DNA of 64,000 bases from Symbiotaphrina buchneri (taxonomy: Eukaryota > Ascomycota > Symbiotaphrinales > Symbiotaphrinaceae). Below, in pieces: positions 23,750-34,370 of this stretch (positions are counted from its first letter, which is position 1; the number at the start of each line of letters is the position of its first letter). The notes under the pieces were generated by a model that saw nothing but the letters and a program-made list of their open reading frames with translations, had not been told where the DNA came from and ran no database searches. Both the position numbers and the translations under genes were made by a program. The stretch spans positions 434,001 through 498,000 of the forward strand of contig BCIG01000026.1 in the NCBI GenBank assembly GCA_001599915.1, read 5' to 3'.

Positions 23750-25036
23750 CTACTCTTGTTCTGTGATGTCGCCTGGTACCTCCTTTGGCAAGCTTTTTGA
23801 TTCCTCTTCCGACCTCTGCTGCCACAGTTGCTTCAAGACGTCCATGTCTTTAAGGTACTGGAGGGTAAGAACCTCCGCCTGCTTTGTCTCTTCAGCAGTC
23901 GCAACGCTGGGGACAAAGTCCAAATTGGCTTCGAACAGAGTAATGGCCCGGTCCACATCTTGTTCAGTATAGCGTGCCAAACAGCGTAACATCGATACGC
24001 GCATATATGCTCCGGGGGTACCCCACATTACCTCCTTCTGCGTTTTGTTGATAAGCCAATTCGGGCTTTTATCCATTTGTCCAGCCTTCATCAAGGCCCA
24101 TACGTACCTGAAGTACATATAACGAGCACAAGGTCTGCCTTCAGAACGGAAACTCAATTCACGTCCATCGAGTTCCTTAAGACGGACTCCTGCTGCGTCC
24201 ACCCAGGAATTATCAGGGTTGAGGACCCGGACAATCCATCGTTCGATAACGCCGTCTACCATTGGTGCCTCTTTATCCAATGGAACAATCACGTAAGAGA
24301 ACTTGTCGAACAGCTTCTCTAGTTCTCTGGCTAACAACAGTCCATTTCTGGGAGACCAGATGCCAGGGCCGGAGTCTTTCCCGAAAATCATCTCCAGACA
24401 GGGAGCCAAAACGTATGGCATAATGTGTGCTGCAATTGTTTCGTCCTTACGGAACCAATCCTGGACAACCGGGCACCAATACGTACGGTTAGTCGCTGGT
24501 ACCTCCAGCCCCTTTGTTCTGGGGTTTTCAGAGTTGTACAGGTCAATGATTGCCTGTTTAAATTCTGATTGTTCCTTCTTGCTTCGTGTCCTAGCAGGCT
24601 TTTGGTACTGATCTAGCAGTTCTATGAACCGCTTTTCCGCCTCTGGCCCCATAGCCATCCCCTCCTTGTACTCTTCACAAATGTTCTTCATTTCATTGAA
24701 CAATCCACTCCTGCAAGCGGTCATTTCCACGCTTGTTTCACAACGTAGAATTGCAAATTTCTGCATATTATCCCGGTACGTTCTTTCGTTGATTTCATTG
24801 TTCTGGTAGGCCCGTCTATTCGTTTCACAGTGGATTTCGTTGATCTCCATACGAACATTTATTTCCTGTGCTGTAAGGTTACAGTATGCGAGCGGATCAA
24901 GTCCCATTGGGTGATTCTGCATTCTCTTCAAGATGTCGCGCTGTATCTTGTAGAGCTCCAGAAGACGTTCAGAGCGGCCTTTGGCCCGTTGGGCGCCAAG
25001 GACTGGGAGCTCACGGCGAGGTTCTCGGGGGGGCAT
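23750..25036 (-). CDS. HNH-type (HNH_2-like) nuclease-domain protein, fungal family
   Basis: This is a single exon of 428 residues starting at the first in-frame ATG (25036). The frame is open further upstream but only with non-ATG codons. The N-terminal ~190 residues are helical and charged and look like a coiled-coil-rich region. The central part resembles the HNH_2 fold: AAHIMPY carries the first His (about residue 204), RNGLLL the Asn (about 231), then LEKLFDKFSYVIVP. The third His of canonical HNH motifs (H-x-L-F-D) is a Glu here. I recall this as common in the fungal branch of the family, so metal-dependent cleavage is uncertain. The C-terminus is helical. The gene is divergent from a zinc-finger gene with 416 nt between starts. 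Function in the cell is unknown. Confidence 0.85.
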   Translation of the reverse strand: MPPREPRRELPVLGAQRAKGRSERLLELYKIQRDILKRMQNHPMGLDPLAYCNLTAQEINVRMEINEIHCETNRRAYQNNEINERTYRDNMQKFAILRCETSVEMTACRSGLFNEMKNICEEYKEGMAMGPEAEKRFIELLDQYQKPARTRSKKEQSEFKQAIIDLYNSENPRTKGLEVPATNRTYWCPVVQDWFRKDETIAAHIMPYVLAPCLEMIFGKDSGPGIWSPRNGLLLARELEKLFDKFSYVIVPLDKEAPMVDGVIERWIVRVLNPDNSWVDAAGVRLKELDGRELSFRSEGRPCARYMYFRYVWALMKAGQMDKSPNWLINKTQKEVMWGTPGAYMRVSMLRCLARYTEQDVDRAITLFEANLDFVPSVATAEETKQAEVLTLQYLKDMDVLKQLWQQRSEEESKSLPKEVPGDITEQE

Positions 25037-25452
25037 ATCGAAAATTGTTCGAAAAGCACGCCGGATGTGATGAACGGACGGGGTTGAAGCAGAGCAATCT
25101 CTAGAGGTGCCAAAATTTGGCAAAACATAATCTCTACAGGACGGAGGAGATTCTGCGAGAGAATTATGGGCATCAGGGGGCTTTAGGGGCTGGGCCCAGT
25201 TGGTTTGAGGTAGGACATCACTAACCACCAAGGTTGGCAGGAGCGATCAACTACACCACCCTGGAACATCCGTTGACGAGGCCACAGTTTATTTGGCACT
25301 ATAGTACCTTACCCGCTCCTGGGTATAAGGAGGGTCTGCTTCAAATCCTTGCAAACCGCTTGGGCCGTCTCGGCCATGGCTCCTTTGCGTCAGATCGGCC
25401 GTCCACCACGCGTGAACAGGCTGAACAGGGTTACATAGACCCCCGACGATTG

Positions 25453-26338
25453 ATGGAGAGAACGGATGAAGAGTCTAATTCCTCCCTCCACCGCCGGGAA
25501 TCATCTACCGAGTCCATAGTCTTGCCTTCGACGGCCACTACTGTATCCACGCAGCTGTCGCTTTTGACGGAGGAAAACCAAGAGCACACCATCGTGCTAA
25601 CGCCGCCAACTATGCCCACGGCGTCTGCAGCTTTAGCTCATCAAGGCAGATTTCAGTGTCCAGATTGCAGAAATAGGTTGGAACAGACAGATGGCTTGAG
25701 AAGGCATCTGGAAGTCTGTCTGAAACCAGTCACCTATAGGTGTTGCGATCATGAAAACATGATCATCCAAAACAGAGCCTTGGCGTGTGGAGTCTGCGAT
25801 CTTGGACATGAATTTGTTCAACGATATGCTCGGCCTCATGGCTGCAAGGTCTTTTACCGCAAGGACAAATTCATCGACCATCTTCAGAAAGATCACGGCG
25901 ACCCCAGAGGGATGAACTTCACGCTGAAGCGGTGGGAAGAACGCAATCCGTCTTGTGACAAAGACTATCAATGCTTCATGCGCAACTGCCCTCATATTTC
26001 AAGTGATTGGCGCGCTTGGAAAGATCACATTGTTTCCCACAACCGCCGCGGGGAGTATGTTACGGAAGCTGTCGCTGCGAATCACGCCGGCCGGTGCCGT
26101 CCATAGACAAGCTGACGTTGAAGAAGCAAGACGTCGAAGGCAGTCTGATGCTTCGATGGATCTCGGTACTTCATCTTCGATCGATCTCGATACTTCATCT
26201 TCGATGGATCTCAATACTTCATTTGCTGGCTGGGAGGTTAACCCCGGCCCCATAATAGCAAGCCTACAGCCTTGGTACAGCTATCTCTGTATGGGCCGGA
26301 TCGATGCCGTGTCCTATGGTGGTGTTTGTATGCATTGA
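25453..26338 (+). CDS. C2H2-like zinc-finger protein, lineage-specific
   Basis: Preferred model: exons 25453-26054 and 26107-26338 (52-nt intron, GTATGT...CATAG), giving 277 residues. Unspliced, it stops at 26106 with 217 residues. The region after a Ser/Thr-rich N-terminus holds three finger-like units: CPDCRNRLEQ...H...C, then an unusual long unit with CGVCDLGHEF and RKDKFIDHLQKDH, then CPHISSDWRAWKDHIVSH. Splicing joins the fingers to a charged segment and to three tandem 8-residue repeats of the S-M-D-L-x-T-S-S type. It shares finger order with the homeodomain-like gene at 28.7-30.2 kb, so the two are probably paralogs. An upstream exon is possible because the frame is open before the ATG. 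Confidence 0.6.
26153..26224 (+). repeat. Three tandem 24-bp units
   Basis: Three consecutive 24-bp units start at 26153, 26177 and 26201. They differ at a few positions each and the third ends in TTT instead of TCT. In the spliced frame of the zinc-finger gene they encode three 8-residue repeats of the form S-(M/I)-D-L-(G/D/N)-T-S-(S/F). The in-frame period supports that this stretch is coding. Copy number is likely to vary between strains. Confidence 0.9.
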
Positions 26339-26919
26339 AGCCCCTCGTCTACCGGAGGCTGTTGTTTATGATGCAGGCAGGATGTATGGATTGCTAAAGA
26401 CTCCCTTCTATCGGAGGCCCCGTGTTGATGGATACATATACACCCCCTGATACCGCTGGACAAATGCGAGCATAATTCTTGGCTTGGAGTTGTATTGTTC
26501 TTGACATTCTGCGTTTTTATTCTGCTACTTGAAAATGAGCTCCGAGAGGCGGAAAGCGAATATAGGCTGTTGATGTTGCAGTCCAGTTAACCTGTGGTGC
26601 TGTCTGCTTTTCTCTTTTCGATGCGAGAGCTTTGATGCGAATATGGGTTTTGCTTTACGAGCGGCGATGAGGAATCCCACCAACAGGAACTATGACATCG
26701 CGATCAGTCGTGGCGGTGCTGAACCAGCAAGGTGCTTGCAACGCACCCGAAGGCGATATTAGGCCGTTCATACTGGTGCGGGAACACCACATCCGCTTGA
26801 CCAGCAGGGTGTCCATCGCCAGTATATACCAGCACCACACCATTCTGCACAGCGAGGTCTTCTTGACACTCACATCCATTTCTACAAGCAACGACCTGAG
26901 TCCCGTGAGGATTGGGAGG
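26339..26919. other. Intergenic, function unclear
   Basis: This covers the 3' flank of the zinc-finger gene and the upstream side of a possible small membrane-protein gene. Reading is open from an ATG at 26692 in frame with that gene, so its start may lie there. The minus strand also has short open frames, none recognised. Confidence 0.4.
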
Positions 26920-27429
26920 ATGGATTTGAGCAAGCATTGCAACGAGGCTATAGAGCCATTCGAAGTTGAAGAGGTCGATGACGCAAGGGTGTCAAAGAGC
27001 TTATACGGCAAAATTTTGCTCGTGGTCAAGAAGGTGTCTGGAGCTCTTCTCATCATTACGGTCGTCGGCCTCGTTATCTATGTGGTGTACACTGCCCCTG
27101 TCACTCCCCGCGCAGCATGGCAGTATGATGCGCGCCGGTTAACAAAACGATATTGGAGCGTACGTTGTCCAACCGATATCACGGTTTGAGCGGAGCACTG
27201 ATTGATCGGAAAGGGTTCTTACTACTACTACCCTCATAACGTAAGTCTGCGGGATACCATTATCGGAGTTGGAGTCTTGATTGCTATTGTTCTGGCCTGT
27301 GTCCTGACCTGTGTCATGAGCGTGGCTGTATCCTCTGCCTTTCGGCGCTGCTGTGGCCGCTGCAGGGTGATGTTTCGGAGAAAGCAAGAAGAAATGCCTA
27401 TGCAGGAGATAGTGAGTGCCATTGCCTGA
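26920..27429 (+). CDS. Possible small two-TM membrane protein
   Basis: Model: exons 26920-27159 and 27214-27429, joined in frame by a 54-nt intron (GTACGT...GAAAG), giving 151 residues. Two hydrophobic helices are visible: VSGALLIITVVGLVIYVVY in exon 1 and IIGVGVLIAIVLACVLTCVM in exon 2. The second is followed by a Cys/Arg-rich cytosolic-type stretch (FRRCCGRCRVMFRRK). The ATG at 26692 would add 76 residues of unconvincing sequence, so I chose the later one. The product is not recognised. Support comes from the two helices and the splice that unites them; there is no known family. Confidence 0.4.
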
Positions 27430-27899
27430 GCTTTGTCGTGATGAGCCTTGTTGACAAGACCGTTTTCAGGGACCTTCAGGGGCGCCTGCGGAGAGGGTAT
27501 GATGGGGTTCGGCCTGAACGACGTTGGCATTCCCAGATCTACCCTGTAATTAGGGACACATCTTGGAGCAATACAAACGAAGCTAGAACAAACCTGCGAG
27601 ATGAAGCAACGATGTCGGTATGGTATGTCCTTATTGCCTGTTTGCTTGGAAAGCAGTCGACTTCAAAAGTAGGTCAGGGGGAAGGGGGGATCTTGTGCGG
27701 TGCTATGGCCACTCTGATTGGCCAGTTGTTGCTTAGTCAGCGGCTACCTGCCTTTGAGCCCAGCGTATTAAAGTCGCGTGCCCTTACCGCATAAACAACA
27801 CCTTCTCTCCATCAGCAGTTATTGGACGTGTAACTGTCTATGGAGCTTGAGTACGTCGTCAACCGTCGCAATAAACAACTGCTGAACTTACTGTGATCT

Positions 27900-28470
27900 T
27901 TGCAGAGCAACTGAAACACAGACTTCTGTGCTTGTACGCCGTATGTCAAGGGCTCCCCCTCTAGGCCTGTGTTACTGACCAAGACCGAACTTTCCTGCTT
28001 CATTTTGTCCGCTTGAAATGAATTCTCTTTCAAACTGTTTCATCTCTTCTTGTTGTTCTATTATTCCTTCAGTGTTGTCTGTCCATGTTTCCATGCTTTG
28101 GAGCTTGGGTGCCCATTTCTTACTAGTGTCCTCTATTGCCGCTCTTGTAACCTTCTAGGGGAGCTTCACGCGTCGACAGCTTGATTGTCTTCTGGGTCGG
28201 GTATGACCTGATTCTGTCTCTGGTTCTGCCATACCCGCAAGCCGATATCTTTCACACCTTTAGTGATTGATATCAGGCAATTCTTGTACGCGACTCAGCA
28301 CATCCCGCGCGTTTTGTCCGCTATGCGAGCCAAACGCGCGATCACGGGACATGCAGCAGGGGTATCGGGCGAACCACACCGGGGGAGGCTCAAAGAGCTG
28401 GGCAAGAGTCCGCCCGCGCTAGCAAGCAACGCCTGGTGTGCATTATTGACCACTGCATCCGCCCGGTCGG
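27900..28470 (-). pseudogene. Minus-strand coding traces of an unrecognised gene
   Basis: Reading the minus strand gives several protein-like stretches in successive frames: NARDVLSRVQELPDI near 28.3 kb, ITKGVKDIGLRVWQNQ near 28.25 kb, and SKKWAPKLQSMETWTDN with EEMKQFEREFISS near 28.0-28.1 kb. A plausible intron (GTATGG...CCCCTAG) could join two of them. I could not build a complete gene with a start, and one in-frame stop interrupts the upstream part. It may be a decayed gene or a multi-exon gene I cannot assemble. No family is recognised. Confidence 0.3.
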
Positions 28471-28725
28471 AGTAGGGGTTCTTTTATCCCTTCACTGCTC
28501 TCGTGTTTCCTGCAACCTCAGGCCAAAACAATCAAGGTTGAGGCAGACGCCTGAGCGCAAAAGTTTCATTTGATCCAAGGCGCTGTGGGGACGGTACTTT
28601 GGCCGCCTAATCATCTCTCTGTACTGGGCACCCTTGCGTAACCCTCGGATATCGGCGATCGGTCCGTCAGCAGGACGGGCTTGCTGGGCAGCTTGTTCGC
28701 CAACCATTCGACCATACCGTTTCGA

Positions 28726-30189
28726 ATGGATCGTGTCCGAGCGGATGATGGTAGCCTTCCGGCGGACGATTTTGCGCCTTTTAATTTTGAGGACTATCTT
28801 GTTAGCACTGTTCGTTGGCTCTTGGAACCAATGTGATCGTCGGCCAATGCGCTGACCGAAATTAGCCCACTAATGAGACACCAGCCTCCACGCCCGGCCG
28901 GGGATCCCTCGAATTCATATGTGACAGTATACCAGGCACATATTCGGGGTCTGCCGGAAATGCGTTCGGCCTTGAGGACTCTGTACAGGCATTCTCTGTG
29001 AGTAATAATACGAGCCTCATTCCAAACTATATGCCAATAGCGTCTGACAGGTTCACAGAATGATGCGGACAACGTTTGCATGCAGAACGGTGAGACTGAG
29101 ATCCTGAGTACTCGATATGAGCATACTTCGCAGCGTGATGGGGCCACAGTGGACGCGACAGGTATTCCCATTGATCCAGCACGACTTGAGATCAGTCCAG
29201 CGCGAACAAATCTCATAGGTGAACAGCAGGCAGGAGACAGCGCGCTATCAGTTCGCACAATCACTGCCGTAACCCCGGTTGCGGATGCTTTTACACTTGA
29301 GCAAAACCAGATACTCCTGATATGGTTGAGGAATAATCCGAATGATAATCCTCCCGAGCAGGGTCAGAAAGAGTTCCTGGCGAAGCTTTTGGGGCTGAGT
29401 GTTTCCGCCATAGACGAATGGTTCTACAAACAAGCTGGCACAGAAGAGAGTAATGCAGATTGGGCGAGCTATATGCTCCGAGGGGAGAAGCGATTCCACC
29501 CCGCGAAAAAGGAATATCGGGGAACTTCCACCACGGATTCCGCCTGCCATGCTTCTTCAACACATCCCTCAGAGACATCACCTCGACGAGTCGCGCACTC
29601 GGCCGATAGTACGTCTCAGTCAGGGACCACGGATTCTTGGGCTTGGATAGGACCCGCAGGCAGCGGTTTCTCCAGTACTCAGATGGTTGTTCCGGGTTCG
29701 AGCTCTCCCCCACAGCAGAAATGGTCAATTCCTTCTAGAGCTCGACCAAGGAACCACATACCGCGTACGAGGCCTGCACGGCGCTTTGAGTGCACACATT
29801 GTAACCTTGTTTTCTGCCAATCCGCCGACCTGAAGCGCCACGAAGAAGATCGCCACGTGAAACCGTACGAATGGATCTGCTTAACCTGCGCTCTGGTCGC
29901 CTCCAATACCTCCTCAACTTCCTTCACCCGTCGAGATAAACTTATAAATCATCGCCGGAGAGTGCATCGTTATACTGGACGCCTGGACACGGACGACCAA
30001 GCTGCACCATTATGGCGAATGCACGACAGGGACAGTGCCAAAGCGGTCTATCAGTGCGGATGGTGCCTCGATGAACTGATCGGGTGGGAGGTACGCTTCA
30101 CGCACGTCGTTTCGCACATTCTGCAAGGTAGCAAGAAAGAGCAATGGAGTGAAGCAGTTTCAGCGGGACCGATTGCTTTAGTCGGATAG
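28726..30189 (+). CDS. Homeodomain-like plus C2H2 zinc-finger putative transcription factor
   Basis: Model: exons 28726-28800, 28866-28997 and 29059-30189, giving 445 residues. All junctions are phase 0. The second intron has GTGAGT and CACAG. The first ends in GCTGAC...TTAG, but its donor (GTTAGC) is weak and GTTCGT at 28810 is an alternative. Residues about 147-196 resemble a homeodomain: three helices ending in LGLSVSAIDEWFYKQ, where the usual W-F-x-N is W-F-Y-K. After a Ser/Thr-rich linker comes a finger with CTHCNLVFCQSADLKRH, a second unit CLTCALV...RRDKLINHRRRVH, and a third CGWCLDE...THVVSH. The finger arrangement matches the gene at 25.5 kb. The product is probably nuclear, and its targets are unknown. 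Confidence 0.65.
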
Positions 30190-30749
30190 CATGGTGGGAT
30201 AGGCTGGTATAGCATTGGACAGCTTCTTAATGATGTGACGTTGGATTCCCCTTTGGTATTGCAGGAGTTTGGTGTTTTAGGCGTGCCATACCTTCGATTT
30301 ATTCTAGAGTATCATGCATGCTCCCGCCATAGTTTACGATCCGCCGGGAGTAGGTTTCCCCATTTGCGATACTGCAGGTTCACTGATTTTGTTGCTGTGT
30401 TGGACACCGTTGGCTTTTGTCTAGTGTACACCTGTCGGCATATGCAAAGTAGTTCTCTTAGACCAAAAGCGGTTCGTTCCATGACCGCTGGTATCTCGCT
30501 GTAGGATGCCGAGGTTGTGGAATGAATAATCGAATATTCGACGTTGCCTTGGTTGCCACAGATAAGGCGTCGGCCGCTAGCAGTTTCAGGTGGATCTATC
30601 AGCTGAGACTGGTGGCCTGAATCTGGTGCCTTAGATTTGACTCCCAACTTTGATTGTTTACCAGTATCTCGATCTTACTGTTTTTCATATACCTTTTTCC
30701 TTTTATCTCATACTTCATTGCCATCTTCGGTCGCGAGCTCACCTTGCCA
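30190..30749. other. Intergenic, GNAT promoter
   Basis: This region lies between two plus-strand genes. A pyrimidine-rich run occurs in the last ~100 bases before the GNAT start, as is common in fungal promoters. No other feature is seen. Confidence 0.55.
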
Positions 30750-31436
30750 ATGGCGTCAAAAGACACATACATCTACTTCCGCGTCCCCAAAGAATCTCCC
30801 GCCATTGGCTCATACGCCGAAAAATATCGGCAGCTACGCCTCTCCGCGCTCGAGCTCTCACCCAGCTCCTTCTCATCAACCTACGAAGCCGAAGCCGCCT
30901 TCCCTGTCTCCCTCTGGATCTCGCGTCTGACCCGGCCCAGCATCGAGACGTTCATCTGCGCCGCCACCTCGCCCTCGGCCTCTTCGGACGCATTACAAGG
31001 GGAATGGGTAGCGCAAGTCAGCCTGCTCGGGCCCTTCTCAACAGCGGCCTTCGCGCTGCCGCCCGCCGCGCTCGAGCCGCCCATGGGCGCCGACGTCGTC
31101 GAAGAGAAATGGCAGATGCTGGCGCTGTACACGCTGCCGACGCACCGCGGCGCGGGGATCGCGAAGAAGCTGTGCTTGCGCGCGTTCGAGTATTTGGTTT
31201 CGGAGAGGGAGAGTCAGGCGCAGCGGGTGAGGGTGCGCATTGTAGTTAAGCCGGAGAATACGCCGGTGCTGGAGATGTATAAGAAGTTGGGCTTTGTGGA
31301 TGCGGGCTTGGCGACGCTGGCGGAGGCGTTGCGGGCGAATGGGGATGCGGAGATGGTTCCACAAGATGGAGGTGGAGAGAAGTTTAATACGAGGGGTGGG
31401 AGGGTTATGGTTAAGGTGATGGAGAGGAAGATATAG
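30750..31436 (+). CDS. GNAT-family N-acetyltransferase
   Basis: This is a single exon of 228 residues from the ATG at 30750. The in-frame sequence upstream is hydrophobic but begins with a less likely start. The GNAT core is visible: YRQLRLSALELSPSSF (beta1-alpha1), W-VAQVSLLGP (beta3-like), MLALYTLPTHRGAGIAKKL (motif A with the acetyl-CoA loop R-G-A-G-I-A) and RIVVKPENTPVLEMYKKLGF (motif B). The substrate cannot be told from the sequence. A second gene of the same architecture lies at 56.2-56.9 kb on the other strand, and both share the start (R/T)LRLSAL and an insert carrying GEWV before motif A. Intracellular, probably small-molecule acetylation. Confidence 0.85.
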   Translation: MASKDTYIYFRVPKESPAIGSYAEKYRQLRLSALELSPSSFSSTYEAEAAFPVSLWISRLTRPSIETFICAATSPSASSDALQGEWVAQVSLLGPFSTAAFALPPAALEPPMGADVVEEKWQMLALYTLPTHRGAGIAKKLCLRAFEYLVSERESQAQRVRVRIVVKPENTPVLEMYKKLGFVDAGLATLAEALRANGDAEMVPQDGGGEKFNTRGGRVMVKVMERKI

Positions 31437-31938
31437 AGTAGAGAGCACAATTATTAAATACTCCTTCCTATTTTACACCAGAGGTACTGTCTGTGAGATT
31501 CTTTTATATTGATATTTGGTCAAAGGATCTGTGAGATTCACTGTGCCAAGACCATTCACATAGTCTGTGCAGAAGACCGTGGACTCCTTCGTTTCTTCTC
31601 TTCCTTCCTCACCAGATGTCAGATGGTTCTGTGATCTCTTCTCTCTGCCCTGAGTGCTTTGAAGCGCGTCTTTACCGTCTATCTTCGCGGCTACGACGGT
31701 TGGTTCAAATCAACGACCGTTTAGACGCGTTAAAACGCGTGGGTTTGGATTGGACGTGTGCGACTAGCTTGGCAGCCATCCGAGATCCGCCCACCACTAC
31801 GGAGCACTCTGAACCACACTCGAAATCTTGAACGGGTCCATACAATCGCCACAGCGCAATCCTCAACTATACACTGATATCGAAGTTCCAATTTAAGATG
31901 GATGCTGTGAAGGCAACTAGCCCAGCAGCAACTGCGTG
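31437..31938. other. Intergenic, no clear gene
   Basis: A short open frame (31616-31831, +) has no recognisable domain. The rest is probably promoter for the transcription factor gene downstream. Confidence 0.45.
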
Positions 31939-32067
31939 ATGGCTGTGGTTGAGCGTATCCAAATTCAAGAACAGCCCCGGCTCAGCCAGAACGTTTCCGG
32001 CTACAAGCGTGACATTAAACTGATGCGCCTCAAGCTGGCCTGCAACGAATGTGGGAAGGCTAAGTGA
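31939..32067 (+). pseudogene. Broken first half of a Zn2Cys6 zinc cluster
   Basis: An ATG at 31939 opens a frame that reads into RLKLACNECGKAK, the classic first half of a GAL4-type zinc cluster, and then hits TGA at 32065-32067. The region downstream encodes an AT-hook and a fungal transcription-factor domain, but no complete second half (C-x2-C...C) can be read in any frame. A splice donor (GTGAAG) overlaps the stop. Using it with an acceptor ending at 32131 would join this piece to the main frame, but without a complete cluster. It probably marks loss of the DNA-binding domain. Confidence 0.45.
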
Positions 32068-32171
32068 AGGTGAGGCGCACCGTAACTACCTTGCAGACAT
32101 TGCGTTGGAGCTGGCTAGGAGTGCGCCACAGTCGATCTCCGCCACCAGCAGCACGCAAAGTCGCCGTCGTT

Positions 32172-34370
32172 ATGCTACCAGGTGGTCAGCCGGTGGGAAT
32201 GATGTCAACGAGGAAAAAGCGCGGTCGTGGGAGACCTAAGAAATATCCTTGGCCAGAAGATTTAGAAGCCATGGTCGCGATGGAAACACCGACCAGAGTG
32301 GAGACCTCGACCGAGATGGAGACATCGAGAAAGATGGAAGCGGAGACTGGAGAAACTTTGCGCAATCCGACCCCACCATGGTCAAACCCAGAGGATGATG
32401 AACTCATGGATGATGAAGACCCCCATGATCTAATCGCGGCCCTTACAGCTGGAGAAAGCATTCTTGTCGAGTCCCCTTCCGCAAATGGTCATCCACCGAT
32501 AGGCTACGAGGTAGCTGGATCAAGAGCTAGCTCAATTGCGTCAGCAGCCGCTGCAGAGCCACCGCACCTTACCTCATATTCAGCTCCTTCCCCTCATGCC
32601 GAGGGTAGTTCTCCATTAAACAGGATTGAAACCAGCAAGTCTGAAGGACACCGATCGAAGAGAATATGGTTAGGCCCCAGTAGCTGTGCAGTCTTAGGGG
32701 AGTGGTTAGGTTTGGCAGACATGGTTTCACGCAGAGCTACCGATCGATTATTCCTCTCTCGTGGTAGGACGGAAGACTACCTTGACGTCATGAAATCGGA
32801 TTTTCAGATCCAATCATCTGCAAGCTTGCAGCTTGTAACCCCCCCAAAGGCACACATGAGCTCGGCTTTTATGGTATGGGATAGGCACGTCAGCCTTGTA
32901 TTCCCCTTTGTCGACATGCTCGAAACATGGACTGTCATGGACAGCTTGAAAGATTCCGTCAAACGATGGGAGGACCCGTCGTTAAACTTGGCAAGGTTGG
33001 CTGCGGGTTATAGTATCCTCGGCATGGGGTACGGTTCTGATTCGCACACATGGAAGGAGCCACAAGTACAATACCTTCAAATCGCATCATCTCTGTGCAG
33101 TCGATTGACGACCGATCCATCCGCCGATGCAGTGGAAGCATTGCTTACCTTAACCTTGGTACTCTGGCCTCGATATAAAGATACCGCTTGGCAGTTTCTG
33201 GGGCAGGCAGTTCGAATGGCTGAGCTATTGGCCTTTCACCTCCAGGCGCCTCAAAGCGGCGGAGATGTTGCTCAACGGGAAGCTCATTTGTGGTGGACAG
33301 CATATTGTTTTGAAAAGATGCTGGCATTCCAAATGGGGCGGCCTTCCATGGTTACGGATGTGCACATCACGCAACCATTACCCACCCTGTCGCCACCTGA
33401 TGTCCAGGCAGTGATGGTGAGCTTGGCCCAACTGCAGAGTCAGATCATGGCATTTGTGCTCAACGGCCATGCACTAAGAAAACGGACGATAGACTACCTG
33501 AAAGAAATCGCTTGGTATGATCAACGGTTGAAGGCCCGTGCAATAACGTTTTTCAAGGCTATTCAAGATCCAGGCGCTATAACATTGGTCCCCTCGGAGC
33601 TGGATCTTTATTCAAAAAATCCAGAACACATCCATCAAGCTGCCGTAGTTGGCTTCACATACCATAAGACGTAAGTTTTTCTTATTCGTTCAGCAAGCTG
33701 TTGCTCTAACAACCCTAGGATGATCATGCTCCATCGAGGGGGCCTACTGCTCGACGCTCGCGGTTACGAAGATTACATCGAACATCATAAGCAAGAGCTT
33801 CCGGAAGACCACCGCCTCCAGTCAAGCGAAGCCATCTGTCGTGACTCTGCATTTGGCATCCTCTATCTGCTTGATCGGCTGCGTGCAGAGAACATTCCAC
33901 TACCTTTGACTGCCGGCGACGCTCCGATCACTGCCGCCTACACCATTGCCATCTACACCCTGAAACACCCGGAACATCCCCGTGCCATCTCAGACCTGCA
34001 AGCCCTTCACGCCCTGCTTGAACACATAAAAGCATACGACACCACGCCCCCATCTACGCTAGCACACGTAGGGCTCCACGCGACGCTCGACCGACTGGAC
34101 GAGCTCGTGCGGAACTGCGTCAGCCGCGCCGAAACTCGCCCTGGAGACGCGCCAGCGGCGTCGATCGACGAGATCGACCGCGTGTTCCCGAGGGTGCTGG
34201 GATCCAGCTTCGGCATTGAGCTGGAGGGGAAACGCGCCGCGAACCTCGTGCCGGCGCTGAAGAGGTTTGGGTTTGCGAATATCATGGCTGATGCTGGGTG
34301 GCGCGTGGCGAATACTGGGGTGGGCCTGGGACCAAATCTCGAGCCGACGGGGTGGGATGTTGTGGGATGA
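32172..34370 (+). CDS. Fungal-specific transcription factor domain protein with AT-hook
   Basis: Model: exons 32172-33670 and 33719-34370 (48-nt intron GTAAGT...CCTAG, phase 2), giving about 716 residues from the first in-frame ATG. Near the N-terminus is an AT-hook, KKRGRGRPKKYPWP, which often follows the zinc cluster in Zn2Cys6 factors. The central region matches the fungal transcription-factor middle homology region: MVWDRHVSLVFPFVDMLE, LARLAAGYSILGMGYGS, then the helix LGQAVRMAELLAFHLQ and LWWTAYCFEKMLAFQMGRPS. The C-terminus after the intron is helical and typical. A zinc-cluster half sits just upstream but is interrupted, so the protein may lack the canonical DNA-binding domain or the true first exons are missing from my model. 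No target genes can be named. Confidence 0.8.
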
